Of a stretch of DNA of 64,000 nucleotides, positions 26,689 through 35,885 are shown one piece after another. The stretch is from Hyphomicrobiales bacterium (GTDB taxonomy: Bacteria; Pseudomonadota; Alphaproteobacteria; Rhizobiales; Rhizobiaceae): NCBI GenBank assembly GCA_900472575.1, contig UCIV01000014.1:92682-156681 (forward strand), in the 5' to 3' direction. Numbering within the stretch: the stretch's first letter is position 1; the number at the start of each line of letters is the position of its first letter. Both the position numbers and the translations under genes were made by a program. Below the pieces are notes generated by a model. That model searched no databases. It saw only the letters and a list, made by a program, of their open reading frames with translations, and was not told the DNA's origin.

Positions 26689-27513
26689 ATGACCCGCAAT
26701 TTCGCCGCCTGGCCGATCATCCTGCTTTTGACCGTGCTCAGCCTGCCGCTCTTCATCATGTACCTGTTCCTGCTCGTCGACACGTTCAGCAACACCGCGC
26801 CCGGCTCGCTTCTGCCCAACGAGTTCACGCTCGAACACTGGCGTTTCCTCATCGACCCCACCATTACCGGCGACGTCTGGAAACCGACGCTGACGACAGT
26901 CATCTTCTCCGCAAGCCTGATGATCATCGTCGTCTCTGTCTCGGCCACCGCCGGTTATGCGCTGTCGCGTCTGGCACTGCCGTTCCGGCGTTTCGTCCTC
27001 TCCGGCATCATGGTCATGCATGCTTTTCCATCGGTCACGCTCATCATCGGCGTTTTCCTCGTGCTTCAGTTCGCCGGTCTCTACAATTCGCTGACCGGCG
27101 TCATTCTGGTGAAGGCCAGCCTCATGCTGCCCTTCGGCATCTGGATCATGAAGGGCTTTTACGACGCCGTTCCGTGGGAGATCGAGATGGCCGGTGTGCA
27201 GGATGGCGCAAGCCGCTTCACCGTCTGGCGGCGCATCATCCTACCGCAGGTAAAGCCAGGCCTTCTGTCGCTCGCCCTCTTCGCCTTCATCGATGGCTGG
27301 AGCGAATACATGCTGCCGCGGATTCTTGCGCCATCCAGCGATTTCGAAGTCCTCTCCATGTATCTCAACACGGTGTCTGACCCCAATTCCAGCACCTATA
27401 ATTTCAACATCTTCAAGTCGGTCGGGCTGTTCTACACGCTGCCGGTGCTCGCACTTTTCGTGCTGTTCCAGAACCGTCTCATGAACATTTTCGGCGGGGG
27501 CACCAAAGGCTGA
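26689..27513 (+). CDS. ABC transporter permease (MalG type)
   Basis: 274-aa inner-membrane permease with the coupling loop MAGVQDGASRFTVWRRIILPQVKPG (about residues 165-190) and the usual six membrane segments. GGGAGG precedes its ATG. Its stop overlaps the ATPase start by one base (tgATG). It pairs with the MalF-type permease 12 bp upstream. Confidence 0.92.
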   Translation: MTRNFAAWPIILLLTVLSLPLFIMYLFLLVDTFSNTAPGSLLPNEFTLEHWRFLIDPTITGDVWKPTLTTVIFSASLMIIVVSVSATAGYALSRLALPFRRFVLSGIMVMHAFPSVTLIIGVFLVLQFAGLYNSLTGVILVKASLMLPFGIWIMKGFYDAVPWEIEMAGVQDGASRFTVWRRIILPQVKPGLLSLALFAFIDGWSEYMLPRILAPSSDFEVLSMYLNTVSDPNSSTYNFNIFKSVGLFYTLPVLALFVLFQNRLMNIFGGGTKG

Positions 27514-28568
27514 TGCAGATCTCCATCAACAACTTCACCAAGACATTCGACGGCACTCCTGTCATCGACGATATGAACCTGACCATTCGCGACGGCGAAA
27601 TGCTGGCGCTTCTCGGCCCTTCCGGCTGCGGCAAGTCGACGACGCTGTTCACCATCAGCGGCATCCACCGCATGGACAAGGGCCAGCTGATGTTCGGCGA
27701 CCGCGACGTCAGCGGCCTGCCCAGCCAGAAGCGCAATGTCGGCGTCGTTTTCCAGAACTACGCGCTCTACCCGCATATGAACGTCTTCGAAAACATCGCC
27801 TTCCCGCTGACGGTCCGGAAGGACAACAAGGCCGATATCGACCGCGAAGTCCGCGCCATCGCGGCACTCACCCATATTTCCGAATTGCTCGAGCGCCGCC
27901 CCGGCCAGTTGTCGGGCGGCCAGCAGCAGCGTGTGGCGCTCGCCCGTGCCCTTGTGCGCAAGCCGGATGTGCTGCTGCTTGACGAACCGCTCGCCAATCT
28001 CGACGCGAAACTGCGGCTGGAGATGCGCTCGGAAATCCGCCGTATCCAGCTGGAAACCGGCATCACTGCCGTCCTGGTCACCCACGATCAGGTGGAAGCC
28101 ATGTCGATGTGCGACCGCATCGCCATCATGAAAAAGGGCGAGATCGTCCAGATCGACACCCCCGCCGACATGTACAGCAATCCGCGCACGTCGTTTGTCG
28201 CCGGCTTCCTCGGCAATCCGCCGATCTCCTTCCTCAGCGGCATCGCGATGGAAAATTCCTTTTCCGTCGCGCCGATCAAACTGCGTGTTCCGCTCGGCGC
28301 TCACGAAGGCATCGCCGATGGCACGCAGTTGAAGCTCGGCGTGCGGCCGGAACATTTCGGTCCCGAAGGCGACATAGCGGTGGAAGGCAAAATCGCCTTT
28401 GCCGAAACGCAGGGCCGCGAAAATCTCTATGACGTCGCACTCGCCGATGGCTCCGTGCTGCGCTCGATCCAGCCTGCGGGCAGAAACTGGGCACTCGGCG
28501 ATACGGTGCGCTGGTTTATCGACAGCAAATCGGCTTTCGTCTTCTCTGACGATGGTCGGAGACTTTGA
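27513..28568 (+). CDS. ABC transporter ATP-binding protein (UgpC/MsmX type)
   Basis: 351-aa ATPase with canonical motifs: Walker A GPSGCGKST (about residues 35-43), Q-loop (VVFQNYALYPHM), signature LSGGQQQRVALARAL, Walker B VLLLDEPLANLD and H-loop VTHDQVEAM. A C-terminal TOBE domain follows (from about residue 240). This copy keeps the normal Walker A glycine, unlike the ATPase at 7377-8492. Downstream, the GDPD-LacI gene begins within 15 bp. Confidence 0.92.
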   Translation: MQISINNFTKTFDGTPVIDDMNLTIRDGEMLALLGPSGCGKSTTLFTISGIHRMDKGQLMFGDRDVSGLPSQKRNVGVVFQNYALYPHMNVFENIAFPLTVRKDNKADIDREVRAIAALTHISELLERRPGQLSGGQQQRVALARALVRKPDVLLLDEPLANLDAKLRLEMRSEIRRIQLETGITAVLVTHDQVEAMSMCDRIAIMKKGEIVQIDTPADMYSNPRTSFVAGFLGNPPISFLSGIAMENSFSVAPIKLRVPLGAHEGIADGTQLKLGVRPEHFGPEGDIAVEGKIAFAETQGRENLYDVALADGSVLRSIQPAGRNWALGDTVRWFIDSKSAFVFSDDGRRL

Positions 28569-28582
28569 CGGGGGACATGGTC

Positions 28583-30349
28583 ATGGCGTCTGCACCCACT
28601 TCTGCACTCACCCGGGATTTCTCGGCCTTCTTTTCCCGTTTCGGCTGGCCGGAACAGAGAGGACGCCTGCCCTTTTGCATCGGCCATCGCGGCGCAAGCG
28701 GTCACGAGACGGAAAATACGCTCGCCGCCTTCCGCCGCGCCGCCGAACTCGGTGCGGAAATGTGGGAGATCGACACGCAACTGACTGCCGATGGCATCGT
28801 GATGATCTCCCATGACGACCATCTCGAGCGCGTCTTCGGCAGGGATGTCCATATCTCGCAGCTCTCTTTTGCCGACCTGCGAGCCGCAGTCCCGGAAGTA
28901 CCCAGCTTCGAGGAAGTGGCAGCCCTCGCACGCGAAACGGATTGCGGTCTCTACATCGAGCTGAAGCGAGCCGGCACCGGCCCGCTCTGCTGGCAACACC
29001 TGAAGGACATGGAGCAGCGTTTCGCCTGTTTCGGCTCCTTCGATCCGGCGCAGGTGCGGGAACTGCGCGGACTCGGCTGCGATTATCCGCTCGCCGTCCT
29101 GATCCGCGTCGACGCCGATCCCCATGCCATGGGCGACGAGGCATCAGCCGATGTCCTGCATCTGTGCTGGGAAAAGGCGAGCGACACACCACAGGAATTC
29201 GTCACCGATGAATTGATCGCCCGCGCCTTCGCCGAAGGCCGCGAAATCGTCCTGTGGCACGAGGAACGGCCGGAAGTCCTCGCCGATATCATGTCTCTGC
29301 CGGTGCTCGGCATCTGCACCAACCTGCCGGACCTGATGCGCCCGCGCGAAAACCACGGCAACGATCGCCCGGCAAAACGCGTCACCTCGCACGATGTGGC
29401 GCGTGCCGCCGGCGTCTCCCGCGCCGCCGTCTCCCGCGCTTTCACACCGGATGCCAGCGTTTCGGAAAAGACCCGTGAAAAGGTCTATCAGGCCGCCAAG
29501 GATCTCGGCTACCGCGTCAATTATCTCGCCCGCAGCCTCACCAACAAGCGCTCCGATCTCGTAGGTTTGGTTGCCGCCGGCCTCGACAACCCTTTCCGGA
29601 CGCAGCAGGTGGAGCATCTGGCGCGCGCGCTGATCGCCCGCAACTACCGCCCCATCCTGCTTCCCACCTCGCAGGAAGCCGACAGCGCCACGGTCATCGG
29701 CCAGTTGCTGCATTATGCGGTATCGGGCGTGATCGTCACCTCGGATGCGCCTCCCTCGCATATCTGCGAGGAATGTGCGGCGGAAGGCGTCCCGATCGTG
29801 CTGATCAACAAGGGCGAGGATTATCCGCTTGTCGACCGAGTCCTCTCCGATGACCACAATGCCGGTCATCTCGCAGTCGACCACTTCCTGCAGGCGGGCG
29901 CAACACGGCTTGCCGTCATCGCCGGCACAATCATCTCCTATTCCTCCCGCCGCCGCACTGAGGCTTTTCTGGCACGCGCAAAAACGCTTGGCGTGGAAGT
30001 CTCCCACATCTCCGTTGCCCAGAACGATTACCGCAACGGCCGTGATATCGTATCCGCTTTGCTGGATAACGGCATCAACGGCATCTTTGCCGTCAACGAC
30101 TACATGGCCTGCGGTGTCCTCGATGGTCTGGGCGATGCCGGGCGAAACGACGGCTCCATCAAGGTCATCGGCCATGACGACATCCCCCAGGCCAGCTGGG
30201 GTGCCTATGACCTGACCACCTTTCTACAGCCCTGCGATATCCAGGCGGAACAGGTGATCGATCTCCTCTCCAGCCGTATCCTGGACCCCGATGCCGTTGC
30301 CCGCGTGGAATTCACGCCAGTCACATTGATCAAGAGAAGAAGTGCCTGA
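28583..30349 (+). CDS. Fusion of glycerophosphodiester phosphodiesterase and LacI-type regulator
   Basis: 588-aa two-part protein in one uninterrupted frame. Residues about 30-255 are a GDPD TIM-barrel with HRGASG (His35-Arg36), ETENT (Glu44-Asn45), EID (Glu62, Asp64), SHDDH (His77) and YIELK, the expected catalytic and metal residues. Residues about 265-588 are a LacI-family regulator: helix-turn-helix SHDVARAAGVSRAAVSRAF, hinge, then a periplasmic-binding-like domain with VIGHDDIPQASW. The ATG at 28583 is set 8 nt after GGGGGA. ATG 28577 and TTG 28565 are alternatives. An internal ATG near 29337 could allow separate translation of the regulator. The protein could couple hydrolysis or binding of a glycerophosphodiester to repression of its own operon. 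Confidence 0.87.
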   Translation: MASAPTSALTRDFSAFFSRFGWPEQRGRLPFCIGHRGASGHETENTLAAFRRAAELGAEMWEIDTQLTADGIVMISHDDHLERVFGRDVHISQLSFADLRAAVPEVPSFEEVAALARETDCGLYIELKRAGTGPLCWQHLKDMEQRFACFGSFDPAQVRELRGLGCDYPLAVLIRVDADPHAMGDEASADVLHLCWEKASDTPQEFVTDELIARAFAEGREIVLWHEERPEVLADIMSLPVLGICTNLPDLMRPRENHGNDRPAKRVTSHDVARAAGVSRAAVSRAFTPDASVSEKTREKVYQAAKDLGYRVNYLARSLTNKRSDLVGLVAAGLDNPFRTQQVEHLARALIARNYRPILLPTSQEADSATVIGQLLHYAVSGVIVTSDAPPSHICEECAAEGVPIVLINKGEDYPLVDRVLSDDHNAGHLAVDHFLQAGATRLAVIAGTIISYSSRRRTEAFLARAKTLGVEVSHISVAQNDYRNGRDIVSALLDNGINGIFAVNDYMACGVLDGLGDAGRNDGSIKVIGHDDIPQASWGAYDLTTFLQPCDIQAEQVIDLLSSRILDPDAVARVEFTPVTLIKRRSA

Positions 30350-31179
30350 TGCCATCCCCATTCGACCTAACCGAGCTGCGCAAACGCGCCGAGGCTGCCA
30401 TCGCCGTTGCCCGTCATGTCGGCACCGAAACGGCTAAATTCCGCGCCGATATCCAGCCGGAAACGCTTGCAGTCGAGAACAAAGGCCTGCAGGATTTCGT
30501 TACGGTGGCCGACAAGCGCGCCGAACAGATGATCCGAAAAACTCTTCTCGAACAGTTTCCCCATGACGCGTTTCTGGGCGAAGAAGGCGGCGCAAGCCGC
30601 AGTGGTTCATCCAGCGGCACATGGGTCGTCGATCCAATCGACGGCACCACCAATTTCATCCGCGGCTTTCGCCACTGGGGCGTCTCGATCGCCTTCGTCA
30701 GCGGTGACGAAATCCTTGTCGGCGTCATTTACGATGCCACCCAGAACGCCATATTCAGTGCCATAAGTGGTGAAGGCGCTCTGCGCGAAGGAAAGCCGAT
30801 CGCCGCAGCGAAAACGACCGACCCCTCACGTGGCATCGCCATTCTCGGCCATTCCCGCCGGACCGATTTCGAAGACTATCTGTCCCTCTCGCGGCAGATC
30901 TACGAGACCGGCATGGACTACCGGCGCATGGGCGCGGCCGCAATCGGCCTGATCCGTGTCGCGGAAGGCGTGGCCGACCTCTATTACGAACGTCACTTGT
31001 CCGCCTGGGACATGCTGGCCGGAGCGTTGATTGCTCGTGAAGCAGGTGCCGTCGTGGCTCTTCCTCCACTGGCGCAACTTCTTGAGCACGGCGGCCCCGT
31101 TGTCGCCTGCGCACCCGGTGTCGCAAAGGATCTGTCTTTCCTGATGAAACTGGAAACCCAATCTTTCGCAGCCGCCTGA
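30349..31179 (+). CDS. Inositol monophosphatase family phosphatase
   Basis: 276-aa Mg-dependent phosphatase of the IMPase/SuhB/HisN superfamily. Metal-binding motifs are FLGEEGG (Glu pair, about residues 78-79), DPIDGTTNF (about 101-109) and WDMLAGALIAREAGA (about 221-235). The start ATG shares a base with the fusion-gene stop, so the two are co-translated. In this context it may remove phosphate from inositol phosphate or glycerol phosphate released by the GDPD domain. Histidinol-phosphatase activity is an alternative for this family. Confidence 0.87.
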   Translation: MPSPFDLTELRKRAEAAIAVARHVGTETAKFRADIQPETLAVENKGLQDFVTVADKRAEQMIRKTLLEQFPHDAFLGEEGGASRSGSSSGTWVVDPIDGTTNFIRGFRHWGVSIAFVSGDEILVGVIYDATQNAIFSAISGEGALREGKPIAAAKTTDPSRGIAILGHSRRTDFEDYLSLSRQIYETGMDYRRMGAAAIGLIRVAEGVADLYYERHLSAWDMLAGALIAREAGAVVALPPLAQLLEHGGPVVACAPGVAKDLSFLMKLETQSFAAA

Positions 31180-31193
31180 TCTCAGGCGGCTGC
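31168..31193. terminator. Perfect hairpin at the end of the phosphatase gene
   Basis: GCAGCCGCCTGA-TC-TCAGGCGGCTGC is a 12-bp inverted repeat overlapping the phosphatase stop codon, between convergent genes. It lacks a T-run but could serve as a bidirectional transcription barrier or mRNA 3' end. Confidence 0.55.
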
Positions 31194-31231
31194 GCGTCAG
31201 CCGCACAAGTTCCATATAGTTTGCGCGCGTC

Positions 31232-33511
31232 CTAGGTCGCAAATTCCGGGTGCTCAAAGGCCTGTACGCTGGCCGCATAATCTTCGTCGACCTTGCGAAC
31301 CCGGACCAGACATGTCTGAGCGCTACATCCTTGCGACAGCGACGACGAAGGCACATCCAGTGTCAGGGCGTTGGGATTGCCGTGACGTTCCAGATTGCGC
31401 TCGTAATCCATATCGAACCACGCACCCGTCGAAAGCCTGACAACACCCGGCATGATCGCATCAGAAATCACCACGGCCGAAATCAGACGTCCTCGCTCGT
31501 TATGGATTTCGACAAGATCTCCCTCGCTGAGATCGCAACGCTGTGCATCCGTGGGGCTGACGAGAACCGGCTCGCGCCCCTTCACCTTGCCCGCCTTGCT
31601 GTGAGGGCTTGCATCCAGCTGGCTATGCAGACGCCGCACAGGCTGGTCGGAAATCAGATGGAACTGATCCTCGCTCTCCCGGTTGCCCAGCCATTCCGGC
31701 GGCTCGAACCAGCTCGGATGACCAGAGCAATCATCAAGGCCGAAACTGTCGACCGTCTCGGAAAAGATCTCGATCCTGCCGGAAGGGGTCGGAACCGGAT
31801 TTGCCTTCGGCTCTTCGCGGAACTCCTTTAGCATTACCACCGGCAGCGCCTCTGGCTTGAGATCGAAAAGACCATCCTGCCAGAACTGGTCGAAATTCGG
31901 CATCTCGACGCCCTTTTCGCGGGCATTGGCAGCAGTCACGCCATAGAGACGCCGCAGCCAGCCTTCCTCATCGAGGTTTTCGGAAAAATTGACGCCCATG
32001 CGCAGCGCCAGTCCGCAGAAGATGTCGAAATCGTTTCGTGCCTGCGCATACGGTTCCGACACCTTGCGCATCGCCACGATCAGATCCTCGCCGCCGGAGG
32101 ACGCAATATCGTTGCGTTCCAGAGGCGTGGTCACCGGCAGGACGATATCCGCAAGCTTGGCGGTCGGCGTCCAGTATGGCTCGTTGACGATGATCGTCTC
32201 TGGCTTCTGCCAGGCCTTCAGCAATCGGTTGAGATCCTGGTGATGATGGAACGGGTTGCCGCCTGCCCAATAGACCAGCCGGATATCCGTATAGCGATGC
32301 TCCTTGCCGTTATAGGTGAAGGCCTCGCCCGGATTGAGCAGCATGTCGGTGATCCGTGCCACCGGAATGAACGCCTTGACCGGATTTTCCCCTTGCGGAA
32401 ACGCCCCCGACTTGAAGCGGACATTGTCATGGCCGACCGAATTGAGCGCGCCATAACCGACCCCAAAGCCACCGCCTGGCAATCCGATCTGCCCCAGCAT
32501 TGCCGCCAGCGTCACCAGCATCCAGAAGGGCTGCTCGCCGTGAACGGCACGCTGCAGCGACCATGAGATATTCAGCATCGTTCGGCTGGACGCCATCTCG
32601 CGGGCGAGCGACACGATCCGGTCGGCATCGACGCCGCAGAGTGGAGCAGCCCATTCCGGCGTCTTGGCGATCCCGTCGGTCTCGCCGGCCAGATAGGCCG
32701 AAAAACGGTCATATCCGACACAATGGCTATTAAGGAAATCCAGCTGCGCCAGTTCTTCGGTGTGAAGCACATAAGCCAGCGCCAGCATCATCGCCACATC
32801 GGTATTCGGCCGGGCGGCGATCCATTCGCTGTCGACCGGCATATTGTCCGAGACCGGGCCGATATTGATGAAGCGCGTGCCGTTCTTTTCCATCTCCAGC
32901 ATACCGGCCACCACGCGGTGCCGCCCTGCACCGCCGGCTGACATCTGGGCATTCTTGACCGGCACGCCGCCGAAGGTGACGAAAAGCTCGGTATGCTGGG
33001 CCATCACGTCGAAGGATGTATGCCGATCCAGCAGGAATTCGGTCGAGCCGATCGCATGTGGCAGGATTACCCGTCCGGCAGCAAGGCTGTAATTATCGAC
33101 AGACGAGACATAACCGCCGATCAGGTTGAGAAACCGGTGAACCTGGCTCTGCGCATGATGAAACCGTCCTGCGCTCGCCCAGCCATACGAGCCACCGAAG
33201 ATGGATTCATTGCCGTGCTCGCGCCGCACCCGGTCGAGTTCGGCGGCCAGAAGATCGAGCGCCGTATCCCAATCGACCTCGACGAACGGCTCGCGCCCGC
33301 GTAAATGCGGATCGGCACCCGGTCCTTTGTCGAGCCAGCTCTTGCGGATCGATGGCCTGCGGATCCTCACATCGGTCAGATCCTTGGCCGCCATATGCAG
33401 CCCGATCGGCGACGGATCCGGATCCTGGGCGAACCCCTCAAGCCTCAGGCCGGCCTCGTCGGCTTTCACTTCATAGACGCCCCAATGGGCCGCAGTGAAT
33501 GTCTTACCCAT
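31232..33511 (-). CDS. bisC: Biotin/methionine sulfoxide reductase-like molybdopterin enzyme
   Basis: 759-aa molybdenum oxidoreductase of the DMSO reductase family, close in length and layout to BisC/TorA enzymes. GGSYGWASAGRFHHAQ (residues 107-121) contains the probable molybdenum-ligand serine (Ser113). GGNPFHHHQDLNRLLKAW, NEPYWTPTAKLADIVLPVTTPLERND and the C-terminal molydopterin dinucleotide-binding domain (from about 620) follow. There is no twin-arginine signal and no N-terminal cysteine cluster for Fe-S, so it is cytoplasmic like BisC. It reduces S- or N-oxides. It lies beside an FCD regulator and a peptide/sulfur compound cluster, suggesting a sulfoxide substrate. Confidence 0.9.
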   Translation of the reverse strand: MGKTFTAAHWGVYEVKADEAGLRLEGFAQDPDPSPIGLHMAAKDLTDVRIRRPSIRKSWLDKGPGADPHLRGREPFVEVDWDTALDLLAAELDRVRREHGNESIFGGSYGWASAGRFHHAQSQVHRFLNLIGGYVSSVDNYSLAAGRVILPHAIGSTEFLLDRHTSFDVMAQHTELFVTFGGVPVKNAQMSAGGAGRHRVVAGMLEMEKNGTRFINIGPVSDNMPVDSEWIAARPNTDVAMMLALAYVLHTEELAQLDFLNSHCVGYDRFSAYLAGETDGIAKTPEWAAPLCGVDADRIVSLAREMASSRTMLNISWSLQRAVHGEQPFWMLVTLAAMLGQIGLPGGGFGVGYGALNSVGHDNVRFKSGAFPQGENPVKAFIPVARITDMLLNPGEAFTYNGKEHRYTDIRLVYWAGGNPFHHHQDLNRLLKAWQKPETIIVNEPYWTPTAKLADIVLPVTTPLERNDIASSGGEDLIVAMRKVSEPYAQARNDFDIFCGLALRMGVNFSENLDEEGWLRRLYGVTAANAREKGVEMPNFDQFWQDGLFDLKPEALPVVMLKEFREEPKANPVPTPSGRIEIFSETVDSFGLDDCSGHPSWFEPPEWLGNRESEDQFHLISDQPVRRLHSQLDASPHSKAGKVKGREPVLVSPTDAQRCDLSEGDLVEIHNERGRLISAVVISDAIMPGVVRLSTGAWFDMDYERNLERHGNPNALTLDVPSSSLSQGCSAQTCLVRVRKVDEDYAASVQAFEHPEFAT

Positions 33512-33532
33512 TGGTGAAGTCCGCCTTCTCTC

Positions 33533-34225
33533 CTACTTCGCCGGAACCGGCTGTGTCTGCCGCCGCTGCAAAGCCTCGATAACGATCCGCGCGCCATCCT
33601 CGATCGCATGTTCGATCGCCTCGCGAGCCGCAACCGGTTGTCGCTCATGCAGGGCAACCAGCAGGTCGTCGTAATTGTGGTGTTCTCCTGTTCCCGACTG
33701 GACTTCCGGATAAAGGTAGTTGAACCCGGGACCGGCCCTTAGCCACAACAATTCGATCACCCCGAGAAGCGTCGGCATCCGGGCCGCCGCATACAGCACG
33801 AAACGGAATTTCTTGTTCAGTGTCAGGGCCAGATGCTGGTCCTTTTCGGCCTTTGCCGCGAGATAACGTGTGAGCAGCGCCTTCATCGTGGCGATCTCGT
33901 CGGGCGTGATCTGCGACGCTGCATTGAATGCCGCAAGGCCTTCGACCGATTTGCGGATTTCGGAAATCTCCGAATATTGCTCCACCGTCATCGTCGGCAC
34001 CCTGAAGGATTGCGCCGGTTCTGCCGTCAGAACCCCGGAGGCGGCAAAACGCACCAGCGCCTCGCGCACAGGCGTGATGCTCATTCCGAGCGAATCCGCC
34101 AGCTCCTTCGTAACGAGCCGGGTACCCGGCTCAAGCCTCCCTTCTATCAGGGCCGCGCGGATTTCATCTTCCACATGGGTGACCAGGCTCCTTCGAGGAG
34201 CCATATTGAACAAAGCTGTACTCAC
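33533..34225 (-). CDS. GntR-family transcriptional regulator, FCD subfamily
   Basis: 230-aa regulator: winged helix-turn-helix (about residues 12-75, with SLGMSITPVREALVRFAASGVL) and an FCD ligand domain (about 85-220). It lies 21 bp upstream of the BisC-like gene in the same leftward direction and is divergent from the peptide ABC operon starting at 34392. A dyad ATATAT-C-ATATAT in the promoter region (34300-34312) recurs at 43542-43554, making this protein the best candidate regulator of both. Confidence 0.9.
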   Translation of the reverse strand: MSTALFNMAPRRSLVTHVEDEIRAALIEGRLEPGTRLVTKELADSLGMSITPVREALVRFAASGVLTAEPAQSFRVPTMTVEQYSEISEIRKSVEGLAAFNAASQITPDEIATMKALLTRYLAAKAEKDQHLALTLNKKFRFVLYAAARMPTLLGVIELLWLRAGPGFNYLYPEVQSGTGEHHNYDDLLVALHERQPVAAREAIEHAIEDGARIVIEALQRRQTQPVPAK

Positions 34226-34299
34226 TTAGACCTCACCCTTAGAAAAATTGCCCGTTTTTTGGCACTCAATCAAAAATGCCCATATCTTGCCCACACAGA

Positions 34300-34312
34300 A
34301 TATATCATATAT
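34300..34312. promoter_or_regulatory. Palindrome ATATAT-C-ATATAT, candidate FCD operator
   Basis: A perfect 13-bp dyad lies in the divergent region between the FCD regulator and the binding-protein gene. It is nearly identical to the core of the palindrome at 43540-43556. In a GC-rich genome two such sites at the two divergent promoters of one cluster are unlikely to be chance. The assignment of the protein is inference. Confidence 0.5.
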
Positions 34313-34391
34313 CTTAGCAGATAATAATAGCCCCCTGACGAATACATCGTCAGGATATCAGATACCAACTCCAGAGGAAGTGAAGGCCCCC

Positions 34392-35879
34392 ATGAAAAGA
34401 CTTGCTGCCATTGCGCTCGCTGCATCCATGCTGCTGCCAATCTCCACGGCTATCGCTTCGGCTGCCGATATCGTCGTTGGTCGCGGCGCGTCGACCACCG
34501 CGATGGATCCCGGCTTCCTCAAGGAGAGCGCCACGATCGTCGACAACATCTTCGACACTCTTGTCATGCGCGACAAGGAGATGAAGCTGGTCCCGGGCCT
34601 TGCCACCTCGTGGAAGGCGATCGACGACACGACCTGGGAATTCAAGCTGCGCGACGGCGTGAAATTCCACAACGGTGAGGCGATGGATGCCGAAGCGGTC
34701 AAGTTCACCATCGACCGCGTCATCGATCCCGCCGCCAAGTCCCCGACCGTTTCCTACATCCGCACGGTCGAAAGCGTCGAAGTCGTCGATCCGCTGACCG
34801 TCCGCATCAAGACCAAGGGCGCTGATCCACTTCTGCCCACCCGCATGAGCCGTTACCCCGCCTATATCGTGCCGCCGAAATACGTGAAGGAAGTCGGCAA
34901 CGACGTCTTCGCCCGCAAGCCGGTCGGCACCGGCCCTTACAAATTCGTCGAATTCGTTCCCGACCAGCACGTCATTCTCGAAGCCAACAAGGATTACTGG
35001 CGCGGCGCGCCGTCGATCGACAAGGTGACCTGGCGTGCGATCCCGGATGGCACGGCGCGTATCACAGCGCTCCTGACCGGCGAGGTCGACCTGATCGAAA
35101 ACGTCCCCGTCGATATCGCCCCGATGGTCAAGGACAGCCCGGATACCGATCTCGTTCAGGTCAAGAACGGTGGTCTCACCATCTATCTCGGCCTCGTGAT
35201 GAGCGAAAAGCCGCTGGATAACATCAAGGTCCGCCAGGCACTCAACATGGCGATCGATCGCCAGTCGATCGTCACCAACATCCTGCAGGGCATGGCATCG
35301 CCGCGTGGCACACAGGTCGGCGCAGCCGACTTCGGCTACAAGGATTTGGCCGTCACGGCTTACGACCCGGCAAAGGCAAAGGCCTTGCTGGCCGAAGCCG
35401 GCCTGCCGAACGGCTTCTCGATCAAGATGCAGTCCACCCATCGTTACATGAAGGATAGCGAAGTCGCCCAGGCGATTGCCCAACAGTTCGGCGATATAGG
35501 CGTCAAGATCGATCAGGAAGTGCTCGACTGGTCCGTCTACACCCAGCAGGTTCCGCGCAAGGGCCCGATCTTCATGCTCGGCTGGGGCTCCACCCAGACG
35601 CTCGATGCAGATGCCGCTGTCTACGCTATCTTCAAGACCGGCGAACCCTATTCGACGGCCTCCATTCCGGAACTCGACAAGTTGCTAGATGAAAGCCGCT
35701 CGATCGTCGACCCGGCAAAGCGCGAAGCGGTTCTTGCTCAGATCCAGGATCTCGCCGCCGAACAGGTGCCCGTCATCCCACTCTATCAGGAAGATGCCCT
35801 TTACGGTAAGGCTAAGTCGGTCACCTTCGAAGGACGCCCGGACGCCCGTATCCCGATCTTCGACATCAAGAAGCAGTAA
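34392..35879 (+). CDS. Peptide-type ABC transporter substrate-binding protein (SBP family 5)
   Basis: 495-aa periplasmic binding protein with a Sec signal peptide (MKRLAAIALAASMLLPISTAIASAADI, cleavage near residue 24). The frame is open 48 codons upstream, but the ATG at 34392 places the signal correctly. The SBP_5 pattern is clear (TTAMDPGFLKESATIVDNIFDTLV, NGEAMDAEAVKFTIDRV). The two permeases follow, and the ATPase subunit is encoded convergently at 41598-43442. The ligand may be a sulfur-containing amino acid derivative or peptide, judging by the neighbours. Confidence 0.92.
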   Translation: MKRLAAIALAASMLLPISTAIASAADIVVGRGASTTAMDPGFLKESATIVDNIFDTLVMRDKEMKLVPGLATSWKAIDDTTWEFKLRDGVKFHNGEAMDAEAVKFTIDRVIDPAAKSPTVSYIRTVESVEVVDPLTVRIKTKGADPLLPTRMSRYPAYIVPPKYVKEVGNDVFARKPVGTGPYKFVEFVPDQHVILEANKDYWRGAPSIDKVTWRAIPDGTARITALLTGEVDLIENVPVDIAPMVKDSPDTDLVQVKNGGLTIYLGLVMSEKPLDNIKVRQALNMAIDRQSIVTNILQGMASPRGTQVGAADFGYKDLAVTAYDPAKAKALLAEAGLPNGFSIKMQSTHRYMKDSEVAQAIAQQFGDIGVKIDQEVLDWSVYTQQVPRKGPIFMLGWGSTQTLDADAAVYAIFKTGEPYSTASIPELDKLLDESRSIVDPAKREAVLAQIQDLAAEQVPVIPLYQEDALYGKAKSVTFEGRPDARIPIFDIKKQ

Positions 35880-35885
35880 TCGCGC

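Noticed and set aside
28565..28582. TTG 28565 as the start of the GDPD-LacI gene
   Set aside because: No suitable Shine-Dalgarno for it, while GGGGGA sits at good distance from ATG 28583.
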